Origin: JAXJQF01 sp036311285
GTDB taxonomy: Bacteria; Pseudomonadota; Gammaproteobacteria; Enterobacterales; Succinivibrionaceae
Assembly: GCA_036311285.1 (NCBI GenBank)
Contig: JAXJQF010000111.1
Coordinates: forward strand, 1 to 32,211
Reading direction: 5' to 3'
Length of the DNA stretch: 32,211 nucleotides
Each line of letters starts with the position of its first letter. The first letter of the stretch is position 1. Positions 1 through 7,526 of this stretch are shown piece after piece. The notes beneath the pieces are model-generated. The model ran no database searches. It had not been told where the DNA came from and saw only the letters and a program-made list of their open reading frames with translations. A program made the position numbers and the translations under genes.

Positions 1-105
1 AAAATTAAAGTAGCAAAAAGAATTGCGTACGGTTACAGAGATGAGGACTATTTCTTTAGACTAATTAGATACCAGTCCTCTCTCTCAATCCAAAAAAATC
101 CGTGA
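1..105 (+). CDS. ISL3-type transposase, C-terminal end only (runs off the window)
   Basis: Frame 1 is open from the first base and stops at TGA 103-105, giving 34 residues. The segment KRIAYGYRDEDYFFRLIRY (residues 6-24) resembles the conserved C-terminal end of ISL3/IS204/IS1001-type DDE transposases, which typically finish with a 'KR.A.GYR....F' motif. The stop lies 6 bp from the outer edge of a terminal repeat typical of ISL3 elements (see next entry), which supports the family call independently. Nothing can be said about the catalytic domain because it lies outside the window, so whether the element is intact is unknown. The family call rests on motif memory, not on an alignment. Confidence 0.7.
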   Translation, partial: KIKVAKRIAYGYRDEDYFFRLIRYQSSLSIQKNP

Positions 106-111
106 AGAGCC
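90..111 (-). mobile_element. Terminal inverted repeat (right end) of an ISL3-family insertion sequence
   Basis: Read on the minus strand from 111 inward, the sequence begins GGCTCTTCACGGATTTTTTT. ISL3-family ends characteristically begin GGCTCTTC. The transposase stop codon sits just inside it, the usual arrangement at the right end. ISL3 elements usually duplicate 8 bp of target, so 112-119 (aaaaaatt) would be one copy of that duplication. The other copy lies outside the window and cannot be checked here. Confidence 0.7.
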
Positions 112-146
112 AAAAAATTATAAGATTTAACAATCTAATTTAGTTA

Positions 147-1118
147 TTACGCAAGCTTAGACGGAAGTGTAAAGATACTTAAATCTTTTGTTCTTAGGTA
201 AGTATCATCATTTTCAATTGTAAGTGGGTGGTTTACTAAAACATTGTTTTCAATACCAACACATACACCTTGAACGTTAGATATTAATAATTCAATCGCG
301 TAATTACCTAATCTGCTTGCAAGTATTCTATCCATACCACTTGGAGAACCACCACGTTGGATGTGACCTAAAATAGTTGTACGACATTCAATACTTGTGT
401 TTGTTTCAATGTCGTGTGCTAAAGATTCTGCATTAGTAATGTTTTCAGCTAATGCGATCAAACCATGTCTTTTACCTTGATTGAATGAAGATATAACTTG
501 GTCATAAATTTCTTTTTTATCAAAATCTTTTTCAGGGATAACAATAAAGTCAGCACCAGAAGCGATGCCAGAGTAAGCGGCTAAATCACCACAATGTCTA
601 CCCATGATTTCAACAATGTTAACTCTCTTGTGAGAGTTACATGTATCTCTTAGTTTATCCATACATTCAACAACAGTATTTAACGCTGTGTCAAATCCGA
701 TAGAAAAGTCCGTTCCTTTTACATCGTTATCAATTGTTGCTGGAATACCTATACATGGAATACCAATTTCACTTAATCTTAGAGCTCCTGTGAATGAACC
801 GTTTCCACCAATAATAATTAAAGCATCAATATTATGGTTTTTAAGGTTTGCAACAGCTTCTTCTCTAACAGAAGCTTCTTCAAATGCAACGAATCTAGCA
901 GTACCTAAAATAGTACCACCTTTGTTAATGATATCTTCTACATCTTGATGAGTTAGATTGATGAATCTTTCTTGATGTAAACCTAAGAACCCATCTCTGA
1001 TACCAATAATTTCTAACCCTTCTGACAATCCACGTCTTACTACAGCCCTGATCGCTGCGTTCATACCAGGGGCGTCTCCACCACTAGTTAATACTGCGAT
1101 TCTTTTTATAGTATTCAT
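147..1118 (-). CDS. pfkA: ATP-dependent 6-phosphofructokinase
   Basis: 323 residues; E. coli PfkA has 320. It phosphorylates fructose 6-phosphate to fructose 1,6-bisphosphate in the cytoplasm, the committed step of glycolysis. Visible motifs are GGDAPGMNAAIRAVVR (about 13-28, nucleotide binding), PATIDNDVKGTD (126-137, with the catalytic Asp130), MGRHCGD (172-178) and GHIQRGGSP (about 250). Ala127 stands where PPi-dependent enzymes carry Lys, so ATP is the expected donor. The ATP loop reads GGNGS (104-108) instead of the E. coli GGDGS, so the Mg-binding Asp103 of E. coli numbering is Asn106 here. The start is preceded by AAGAGAA at a normal distance. It lies 100 bp downstream of tpiA on the same strand, with a hairpin between them; its 3' side abuts an insertion sequence. 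Confidence 0.95.
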   Translation of the reverse strand: MNTIKRIAVLTSGGDAPGMNAAIRAVVRRGLSEGLEIIGIRDGFLGLHQERFINLTHQDVEDIINKGGTILGTARFVAFEEASVREEAVANLKNHNIDALIIIGGNGSFTGALRLSEIGIPCIGIPATIDNDVKGTDFSIGFDTALNTVVECMDKLRDTCNSHKRVNIVEIMGRHCGDLAAYSGIASGADFIVIPEKDFDKKEIYDQVISSFNQGKRHGLIALAENITNAESLAHDIETNTSIECRTTILGHIQRGGSPSGMDRILASRLGNYAIELLISNVQGVCVGIENNVLVNHPLTIENDDTYLRTKDLSIFTLPSKLA

Positions 1119-1170
1119 CGTTATTCTCTTAATATTTATGTATTGTTTTGCTTGTGTTTCTTAAAGAATA

Positions 1171-1197
1171 CAACGGATGTTCTATGAACATCCGTTG
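1171..1197 (-). terminator. Perfect 12-bp hairpin between tpiA and pfkA
   Basis: CAACGGATGTTC and GAACATCCGTTG pair perfectly around a 3-nt loop (TAT). In the direction of transcription (minus) it follows the tpiA stop by about 20 nt and is trailed by TATTCTTTAAG, a weak U-tract. It could be a partial terminator, an mRNA 3'-end stabiliser for tpiA or a processing site. I favour partial termination or stabilisation because the U-tract is poor. Confidence 0.5.
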
Positions 1198-1218
1198 ATT
1201 AGCTTAAGCTATAAAATA

Positions 1219-1971
1219 TTACTTAGCTGCTGCGATGATTGCTGCGAAATCTTCAGCCTTTAATGATGCACCACCAACTAAGCCACCGTCGATATCCTTT
1301 TGAGCGAATAAGTCTGGAGCTGTCTTAGCATTGCATGAACCACCGTATAAGATTTGAACCTTTTCAGCAACTTCAGCGTCAAAGCTTGCTAAGAATGCTC
1401 TGATCTTGCTGTGAACATCTTGAGCGATTTCTGGAGTTGCAGTCTTACCTGTACCGATAGCCCAAATTGGTTCGTAAGCGATAACAGCCTTTTCAAATGA
1501 AGCGATGCCACATAAGTCGATAACAGCCTTTAATTGAGTCTTACAAACTTCTTCAGTTTGGTTAGCTTCGAATTGTTCTAATGATTCACCAATACATAAT
1601 ACAGGGATTAACTCAGCGTCTTGAGCAGCCTTGTACTTAGCAGCTACAACTGCATCAGTTTCGTTATGGTATGCTCTTCTTTCGCTGTGACCAACGATAG
1701 CATACTTACAACCGAATTCTTTGATCATAACTGGAGAGTTTTCACCAGTGTAAGCACCTGAATTGTGAACGTCACAGTCTTCTGAACCGTACTTGATTGC
1801 AGAATCTTTCGCTAATTCTTCAACTAAACCGATGAAGATTGCTGGTGCGCATACAGCTACTTCTACAGATGGAGCTTGAGCTGCAGGATCTTTTAATGCA
1901 TTTACTAATGAAGTTACAGAATCTTTAGTTCCGTTTAACTTCCAGTTACCCATTACTAATGGCTTTCTCAT
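1219..1971 (-). CDS. tpiA: Triosephosphate isomerase
   Basis: 250 residues, close to the E. coli enzyme (255). It interconverts dihydroxyacetone phosphate and glyceraldehyde 3-phosphate in the cytoplasm. The TIM-barrel signature residues are all present: GNWKLNG (8-14, with the catalytic Lys and the Asn), VGHSERRAYHNETD (about 93-106, catalytic His), AYEPIWAIGTGKTA (about 165-178, catalytic Glu plus the flexible lid), YGGSCN and GGLVGGASL (phosphate-binding turns). It is the upstream member of a tpiA-pfkA pair. In E. coli the same two genes are near neighbours, separated by sbp and cdh. Codon use is rich in GCT, GCA and AAG, as expected of a highly expressed gene. Confidence 0.97.
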   Translation of the reverse strand: MRKPLVMGNWKLNGTKDSVTSLVNALKDPAAQAPSVEVAVCAPAIFIGLVEELAKDSAIKYGSEDCDVHNSGAYTGENSPVMIKEFGCKYAIVGHSERRAYHNETDAVVAAKYKAAQDAELIPVLCIGESLEQFEANQTEEVCKTQLKAVIDLCGIASFEKAVIAYEPIWAIGTGKTATPEIAQDVHSKIRAFLASFDAEVAEKVQILYGGSCNAKTAPDLFAQKDIDGGLVGGASLKAEDFAAIIAAAK

Positions 1972-2298
1972 AATTTTAAACCTATAAAATAAATTTCTTA
2001 CAATTAAATAACGTTATTACTTTTATAAAAAGTTACGTAATTGTATCACAATACAAAAAAACTAACAAATTGACTACATAATAATTTGCTATTTTATAAA
2101 GTAAAATAACAATACTTATAAGTTGAACTAATATAACTTTATTATGTTAAGAAAAAGACGAACTTTATGTAATAATTTATGTGTATTCGTTGGTCTTATA
2201 TGAAAGAGTTGATTGTCTAACATTGTGTTTAAGATTATCTGTATGTAAATAAATCAAAAGTATAGTTCTTTTATTTATAGCTTGAACTTATCTTTAAC
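1972..2298. other. AT-rich divergent intergenic region between tpiA and the thr operon
   Basis: This 330-bp stretch has no supported gene. It holds the presumed tpiA promoter (minus), which I cannot place with confidence, and an inverted repeat TTGTAT-CACA-ATACAA at 2041-2056 that could be an operator. A plus-strand TTGACT (2070-2075) with TATAAA (2095-2100) is spaced 19 bp, too far for a convincing sigma-70 promoter. Confidence 0.5.
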
Positions 2299-2327
2299 TT
2301 GACAAAAAGCACGTAATTTGAGAATAT
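2299..2327 (+). promoter_or_regulatory. Candidate thr operon promoter
   Basis: A perfect -35 box TTGACA lies at 2299-2304, followed after 17 bp by GAATAT (2322-2327), a weak -10 matching 3 of 6 consensus bases. Transcription would start near 2334, about 68 nt before the leader peptide, which fits an attenuated biosynthetic operon. The -10 is the uncertain part. Confidence 0.5.
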
Positions 2328-2401
2328 GCGTGTGTAAAAAGCGTAATTAAATAACATGATACGCACGCGTTATATTTTATATAAATAGATATAGAGATTA
2401 T

Positions 2402-2470
2402 ATGTTGTTTGTAAACACAATTACTACGATTATTAGCATTATTACCATTACGAGTAAAGTAAAGGGCTAA
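2402..2470 (+). CDS. thrL: thr operon leader peptide
   Basis: A 22-codon ORF, too short for routine ORF calling, whose residues 5-17 read NTITTIISIITIT: within residues 6-17 there are 5 Thr and 6 Ile. E. coli ThrL is likewise a short Thr/Ile-rich peptide upstream of thrA. Ribosome stalling at these codons when charged tRNA-Thr or tRNA-Ile is scarce is the known sensor in that system. The stop TAA (2468-2470) lies 32 nt before a Rho-independent terminator and 84 nt before thrA, the expected geometry. Upstream there is only a weak Shine-Dalgarno (GAG near 2394). Confidence 0.92.
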   Translation: MLFVNTITTIISIITITSKVKG

Positions 2471-2502
2471 TCTTCGTTTGTTGTTTAAAATCAACATAAA
2501 AT

Positions 2503-2537
2503 AAAGGCCCAATTCAAAAGAATTTAGGGCTTTTTTT
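2503..2537 (+). terminator. thr attenuator terminator
   Basis: AAAGGCCCAATTC (2503-2515) pairs with GAATT-TA-GGGCTTT across an AAAA loop (2516-2519), with a 2-nt bulge, and runs straight into a seven-T tract (2531-2537). The GGGC at 2464-2467, overlapping the end of the leader ORF, can pair with GCCC at 2507-2510 and would compete with this terminator. That gives the antiterminator alternative needed for Thr/Ile-dependent attenuation. The competing pairing is inference from complementarity. Confidence 0.88.
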
Positions 2538-2554
2538 GTTTAAAGGATTGTTTG

Positions 2555-5017
2555 ATGCGAGTTTTAAAATTTGGTGGCACTTCATTAGCAGATTCAGAAC
2601 GTTTTTTAAGTGTTTCTGACATTGTTGTTAATTCTCATAGAAAATCACAAGTTGCCTTAGTTCTTTCAGCTCCTGCAAGAGTAACTAACTTATTAGTTTC
2701 TTTAGTAGAAGAAGCAGTAAAAGGCAATTCATGTAAAGAAGAAGTTGAAGAAATTATTTCTGTTTATAAAGGTATTTTAAAAGGTGTAAAGGAAAAATAT
2801 TCAACTTTAAATGATGCTATGATTGTGCAAAAAATTGAAGAAGAATTTTCTTTAGTTAAAAAGCGCATCGAAGGTATTGTGTTACTAGGTCAATGTCCAG
2901 ACAGTGTACAAGCTTTTATCTTAAGTAGAGGTGAAAAGCTTTCTGTTCTTTTAATGGAAGAATTACTTAAGGCTAGAGGCGAAGAAGTTACAAAATTATG
3001 TCCAGTTGATGTGTTAAAGACAGAAGGTGGTTACCTTGAATCAACAGTAAATATTGAATTATCTCGTTCTTTATTCAGTCAAAGAGAAAGAAATGATTCA
3101 ACAATTTATATCATGATGGGCTTTACAGGTGGTAACGCTGATAATGAATTAGTTTTATTAGGTAGAAATGGTTCTGATTACTCAGCAGCATGCTTATCTG
3201 TATGTGTACAAGCTGAATGTTGTGAAATCTGGACAGATGTAGATGGTGTTTACAGTTGTGACCCAAGAATTGTTCCTGATGCTTTATTATTAAAGAGAAT
3301 GAGCTATAAGGAAGCTATGGAATTATCTTATTTTGGTGCTAAGGTATTACATCCAAGAACAATTGCTCCAATCGCACAATATCATATCCCTTGCTTAATA
3401 AAGAATACAAATAACCCTGAAGGTGAAGGCACAATGATTGCGAAAGAAGGCGATTTGTCAGTACCTATTAAGGGTATATCAGATCTTAAGGATATCTCTT
3501 TAATTAATATCAGTGGTCCTGGTATGAAGGGTAAGACTGGTATGGCTGGTCGAATCTTCTCTTGTGTGTCAAGAGCAGGTATCTCTATTGCTTTAATTAC
3601 TCAATCTTCATCAGAATATTCAATCAGTTTCTGTATTCGTTCAAAGGATACTGAGAAGGCTCAGCAAGTTTTACATGAAGAATTTGCTTTAGAATTGGAT
3701 GCAAGATTATTAGATAGTATCGATATCTTAGATGACAAGGCTATTATCTCTGTTGTAGGTGATGGTATGCAAACAGTTAAGGGTATCGCTTCTAAATTCT
3801 TTACTTCACTTTCATTAGCTAACATTAATGTAAATGCTATTGCTCAAGGTTCTTCAGAACGTTCAATTTCTGCAGTAGTATCTAAGAATAAGGTTAATGA
3901 AGCTATAAAGATCTGTCATCAAAACTTCTTTACATCTTTACAATTTATTGATGTGTTAGTGATCGGTATTGGTGGCGTAGGTGGTGCTTTATTAGAACAG
4001 ATCAGAAGACAACAGTCTGTTTTAAGAGAACAAAATGGTTTAAGCTTAAGAGTGTTTGGTGTATGTAACTCTAAGCATATGTTATTAAAGCCTGAAGGTA
4101 TTGATTTAAATAGTGATTATCGTGCTGAATTAAATCAACAAGAAGAAGGATTCTCTTTAGAAAAGGCTAAGGCATTTATAACAGAATCTCACTTAATCAA
4201 TCCTGTAATTGTTGATTGTACTTCAGATGCGAAGATTTCAAGTCAATATGTTGATTTCTTAACAGCTGGTTTCCATGTTGTTACACCTAATAAGAAGGCT
4301 AACACAGATACAATGGAATATTACCATGCATTAAGAAAAGCAGCTATGCTTCGTAAACGTAAGTTCTTATATGAAACTAACGTAGGTGCAGGTCTTCCTG
4401 TAATTGAAAACCTTCAAAACTTAGTTTCAGCGGGGGATAGTTTAAAAGAATTTGCTGGTATCTTATCTGGTTCATTGTCATTTATCTTTGGTAAGTTAGA
4501 CGAAGGCATGAGCTTTAGTGAAGCAACTTTAACTGCTAAGTCAATGGGCTTCACCGAACCAGATCCAAGAGATGACTTAAGTGGTATGGACGTAGCTCGT
4601 AAAGTGTTAATCTTAGCTCGTGAAACTGGTTTAAATCTAAGTTTAGACGATATCGATGTTGAAATGGCATTACCACCAGGATTTGATGCAAGCGGTACTA
4701 CAGAAGAGTTCTTAGCTCGTTTACCACAAGCTGATGCTTACTTTAAGGAAACAATTGAAAAAGCAAAGGCAAAAGGTCAAGTTCTTCGTTATGTTGGTAC
4801 AATCATTGATGGTAAGTGTAAGGTTGCTATTAAGGCAGTTGGTGAAGATGATCCATTATACAAGGTTAAAGATGGTGAAAATGCTTTAGCGTTCTTATCT
4901 AACTACTATCAACCAATACCGTTAGTATTAAGAGGATATGGTGCTGGTACCCAAGTAACGGCTGCTGGTGTTTTTGCTGATATTTTAAGAACTTTAAACT
5001 GGAAGAGAGAGGCGTAA
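2555..5017 (+). CDS. thrA: Bifunctional aspartokinase I / homoserine dehydrogenase I
   Basis: 820 residues from ATG 2555, exactly the length of E. coli ThrA. An in-frame TTG sits one codon upstream, but ATG gives the family start MRVLKFGGTS, and AAGGA lies 7 nt before it. The N-terminal kinase phosphorylates aspartate (KFGGTS at 5-10; WTDVDGVYSCDPR; SYFGAKVLHPRT). Two central ACT domains follow, the known site of threonine feedback. The C-terminal dehydrogenase reduces aspartate semialdehyde to homoserine (Rossmann motif IGIGGVGG near 470; GILSGSLSFIFGKLDEG; TEPDPRDDLSGMDVARK). It is cytoplasmic and is the first gene of thrABC. It ends 1 nt before thrB, so translation is likely coupled. Regulation by the upstream attenuator is visible in the sequence. 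Confidence 0.97.
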   Translation: MRVLKFGGTSLADSERFLSVSDIVVNSHRKSQVALVLSAPARVTNLLVSLVEEAVKGNSCKEEVEEIISVYKGILKGVKEKYSTLNDAMIVQKIEEEFSLVKKRIEGIVLLGQCPDSVQAFILSRGEKLSVLLMEELLKARGEEVTKLCPVDVLKTEGGYLESTVNIELSRSLFSQRERNDSTIYIMMGFTGGNADNELVLLGRNGSDYSAACLSVCVQAECCEIWTDVDGVYSCDPRIVPDALLLKRMSYKEAMELSYFGAKVLHPRTIAPIAQYHIPCLIKNTNNPEGEGTMIAKEGDLSVPIKGISDLKDISLINISGPGMKGKTGMAGRIFSCVSRAGISIALITQSSSEYSISFCIRSKDTEKAQQVLHEEFALELDARLLDSIDILDDKAIISVVGDGMQTVKGIASKFFTSLSLANINVNAIAQGSSERSISAVVSKNKVNEAIKICHQNFFTSLQFIDVLVIGIGGVGGALLEQIRRQQSVLREQNGLSLRVFGVCNSKHMLLKPEGIDLNSDYRAELNQQEEGFSLEKAKAFITESHLINPVIVDCTSDAKISSQYVDFLTAGFHVVTPNKKANTDTMEYYHALRKAAMLRKRKFLYETNVGAGLPVIENLQNLVSAGDSLKEFAGILSGSLSFIFGKLDEGMSFSEATLTAKSMGFTEPDPRDDLSGMDVARKVLILARETGLNLSLDDIDVEMALPPGFDASGTTEEFLARLPQADAYFKETIEKAKAKGQVLRYVGTIIDGKCKVAIKAVGEDDPLYKVKDGENALAFLSNYYQPIPLVLRGYGAGTQVTAAGVFADILRTLNWKREA

Positions 5018-5018
5018 G

Positions 5019-5969
5019 ATGGCAGTAAGTGTATTTGCTCCAGCTTCAATTGGTAATGTAAGTGTTGGCTTTGACGTTTTAGGTGCTGCCTTAAAACCTA
5101 TAGATGGTCAAATTCTTGGTGATGTTGTTGAAGTACATGATAGTACACAAGAATATGAATTTGAAATGCAAGGATGGTTTGCATCTAAGCTTCCTAGCGA
5201 TGCTAAATCTAATATTTGTTATGATGCATTCTTAGGATTTAAGGATTACATGTCTGCAAAGGGTTTAGCAGTTAAACCTTTAAAGTTAGTTTTACACAAG
5301 AATTTACCAATCGGTTCAGGTTTAGGTTCAAGTGCTGCTTCAATAGTTGCAGCAGTAGAAGCTTTAAATGCTTTCCATGATTATCCAATGTCAAAGGACG
5401 AAGCTTTAGCTTTAATGGGTAAGCTAGAAGGCAAGATTTCTGGTTCTGTTCACTATGATAACGTTGCTCCTTGTTATTTAGGTGGCATACAACTTATGGT
5501 TGAAGAATTAGGTATTATTAGTGAAAAGGTTCCTTCGTTTGATGAATGGTACTGGGTGTCATGCTACCCAGGCATTACAGTAAGTACAGCAGCTGCAAGA
5601 GAGATCTTACCAAAGGAATATAGTAGACATGACTGTATTACATTTGGTAGACAATTAGCTGTATTTATTCAAGCAAGCCATAATGGTAACAGAGATTTAG
5701 CTGCTACTGTGTTAAAGGATGTATTAGCTGAACCATACCGTCAAAGCTTAATTCCTGGTTTTGTAGAAGCAAGAGAGCAAGCTGCAAAATTAGGTGCATT
5801 AGCATCAGGTATTTCAGGCTCAGGTCCGTCAATCTTTGTAGTTATGAATGATTTAGCTAAAGCACAAGAAATGCAAGATTGGTTAAAGGCTAACTTTATT
5901 CAGAACGATGATGGGTTCTGTAATATTTGTAAGATTGATACAGACGGTACAGTTGTAAAGAATATCTAA
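5019..5969 (+). CDS. thrB: Homoserine kinase
   Basis: 316 residues (E. coli 310). A GHMP-superfamily kinase that makes O-phosphohomoserine from homoserine and ATP. The ATP loop LPIGSGLGSSAASIVA sits around residues 91-106, with the early FAPASIGNVSVGFD segment (6-19) and the C-terminal SGISGSGPSIFVV glycine-rich motif near 250. The start ATG is one base after the thrA stop (TAA-G-ATG), with GGAAGAGAGAGG at 5001-5012 as ribosome binding site inside the end of thrA. It is the middle gene of the threonine operon and is followed by a structured 67-nt gap before thrC. Confidence 0.97.
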   Translation: MAVSVFAPASIGNVSVGFDVLGAALKPIDGQILGDVVEVHDSTQEYEFEMQGWFASKLPSDAKSNICYDAFLGFKDYMSAKGLAVKPLKLVLHKNLPIGSGLGSSAASIVAAVEALNAFHDYPMSKDEALALMGKLEGKISGSVHYDNVAPCYLGGIQLMVEELGIISEKVPSFDEWYWVSCYPGITVSTAAAREILPKEYSRHDCITFGRQLAVFIQASHNGNRDLAATVLKDVLAEPYRQSLIPGFVEAREQAAKLGALASGISGSGPSIFVVMNDLAKAQEMQDWLKANFIQNDDGFCNICKIDTDGTVVKNI

Positions 5970-5977
5970 TAATATAT

Positions 5978-6028
5978 AGGTAATAGGACATATGTGGTCT
6001 TATTACCTTTTAAACTTTTGTAAAAGGT
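5978..6028 (+). promoter_or_regulatory. Two overlapping hairpins between thrB and thrC
   Basis: Hairpin A pairs AGGTAATA (5978-5985) with TATTACCT (6001-6008), extended inward by GGAC/GTCT with one G-U pair, and is followed by TTT. Hairpin B pairs ACCTTTT (6005-6011) with AAAAGGT (6022-6028), which contains the thrC Shine-Dalgarno AAAGG (6023-6027). The two share ACCT 6005-6008 and cannot form together. A is terminator-like but lacks a long U-tract; B would hide the thrC ribosome binding site. A regulatory role is inferred. Confidence 0.55.
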
Positions 6029-6036
6029 AAATTTAA

Positions 6037-7308
6037 ATGCAATTATATAATATCAAGCATAATGACGAACGCGTATCATATGCTCAAGCTGTAAAGCAAG
6101 GTTTAGGTAAGGATCAAGGTTTATTCTTCCCTGAAGTTATCAAGGAAATGGATAATGTTGAGGCTTTATTAGAGCTTCCATTTGTAGAACGTTCTACTAA
6201 GATCTTAGCTCATTTAATTGGTGACGAATTACCTGAATTACCTACATTAGTTAAGAATGCATTTGCTTTTGGTGCTCCATTAGCAAAGGTTGACGAAAAC
6301 AACTATGCATTAGAATTATTCCACGGTCCAACATTAGCATTTAAGGACTTTGGTGGTAGATTTATGGCTCAATGCTTAGGAGCTATTGCAGATGGTAAGA
6401 AAGTTACAATTTTAACAGCTACAAGTGGTGACACAGGTGCTGCGGTTGCTCATGCATTTTATAAGTTACCAGGTATTGATGTTGTTATTTTATATCCAAA
6501 AGGAAAGATTAGTAACTTACAAGAAAAGTTATTCTGTACTTTAGGTGAAAATATCAGAACAGTTGCTATCAACGCAGCATTTGATGATTGCCAAGCGTTA
6601 GTTAAGCAAGCATTTGATGACCAAGAATTAAAGGTTGCAATCGGTTTAAATAGTGCAAATTCTATTAACATCAGTAGATTGCTAGCTCAAGTATGTTACT
6701 ACTTTGAAGCTGTTGCTCAACTACCAAAGGATAAGAGAAATAATGTAGTTGTTTCTGTTCCAAGTGGTAATTTCGGTGACATTACAGCAGGTTTAATCGC
6801 TAAAGCTTTAGGTTTAAATATTAAGAAGTTTGTAGTTGCTACAAATGATAACGATACTGTACCTCGTTATTTAGAATCTGGTAATTGGGATCCAAATCCA
6901 ACAGTTGCTACCTTATCTAACGCAATGGACGTATCTAAGCCTAACAATTGGCCACGTGTAGAAGAGTTATTCAAAGTTAAGGGTTGGAGCTTGAAGGAAT
7001 TAGGCTATGGTAAGTTAAGTGATGATGAAACAAAGCTTGCTATGAAAGAAACTCAAGCTTTAGGTTATATCACTGAGCCACATGGTGCGATTGCATATAA
7101 GGTTCTTCAAAATAACTTAGAAGAAGGCGATGTAGGTATTTTCTTGTGTACAGCTCATCCAGCTAAGTTTAAGGAAAGTGTTGATAGCATTTTAGGTACT
7201 GATATCGATTTACCTGAAGCGTTAGCAACTCGTGCAAACTTAGATATTTTATCAGATGAAATGGAAGCTGATTTTGCTAAGTTAAGAGAATACTTATTAA
7301 ACAAGTAA
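6037..7308 (+). CDS. thrC: Threonine synthase
   Basis: 423 residues (E. coli 428). A PLP-dependent lyase that converts O-phosphohomoserine to threonine, the last step of the pathway. The PLP lysine lies in ELFHGPTLAFKDFGGRFM (about residues 93-110). TATSGDTGAAVAHAF, PSGNFGDITAGLIAKALG and the TEPHGAIAY/CTAHPAKF segments are typical of the enterobacterial-type (short) enzyme. Its Shine-Dalgarno AAAGG is 9 nt upstream of ATG and sits within a potential hairpin arm. A strong terminator closes the operon 28 bp after the stop. No isoleucine genes follow. Confidence 0.97.
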   Translation: MQLYNIKHNDERVSYAQAVKQGLGKDQGLFFPEVIKEMDNVEALLELPFVERSTKILAHLIGDELPELPTLVKNAFAFGAPLAKVDENNYALELFHGPTLAFKDFGGRFMAQCLGAIADGKKVTILTATSGDTGAAVAHAFYKLPGIDVVILYPKGKISNLQEKLFCTLGENIRTVAINAAFDDCQALVKQAFDDQELKVAIGLNSANSINISRLLAQVCYYFEAVAQLPKDKRNNVVVSVPSGNFGDITAGLIAKALGLNIKKFVVATNDNDTVPRYLESGNWDPNPTVATLSNAMDVSKPNNWPRVEELFKVKGWSLKELGYGKLSDDETKLAMKETQALGYITEPHGAIAYKVLQNNLEEGDVGIFLCTAHPAKFKESVDSILGTDIDLPEALATRANLDILSDEMEADFAKLREYLLNK

Positions 7309-7336
7309 TAGTGTGATATAAACTATTTCAAAATAT

Positions 7337-7374
7337 AAAGGTGACATTAAATTGATGTCACCTTTGGTTTTCTT
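7337..7374 (+). terminator. Terminator of the thr operon
   Basis: A perfect 11-bp stem AAAGGTGACAT/ATGTCACCTTT (7337-7365) with a 7-nt loop is followed by GGTTTTCTT. It stands between the convergent thrC (+) and rodA (-) genes. The rest of the gap to 7526 is AT-rich, and I see no clear terminator for rodA there. Confidence 0.9.
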
Positions 7375-7526
7375 GGGAGAGTGATTCTGTTTTAAATAAT
7401 AAGATTTGGATATTACTAATTGTTGTTTTTGTAATATACATATACTTCTACTACGATTTGTCTACTGTTACTAATAAATTATGATTTTTTTATGAATATA
7501 ATTTTTATTAAATATTATTGCATCGG

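Noticed and set aside
688..948. Plus-strand frame inside pfkA
   Set aside because: Shadow of pfkA on the opposite strand; no ribosome binding site or motif.
2294..2512. 72-codon minus-strand frame upstream of thrA
   Set aside because: It runs antisense through the thr leader peptide and promoter, which explain the region far better.
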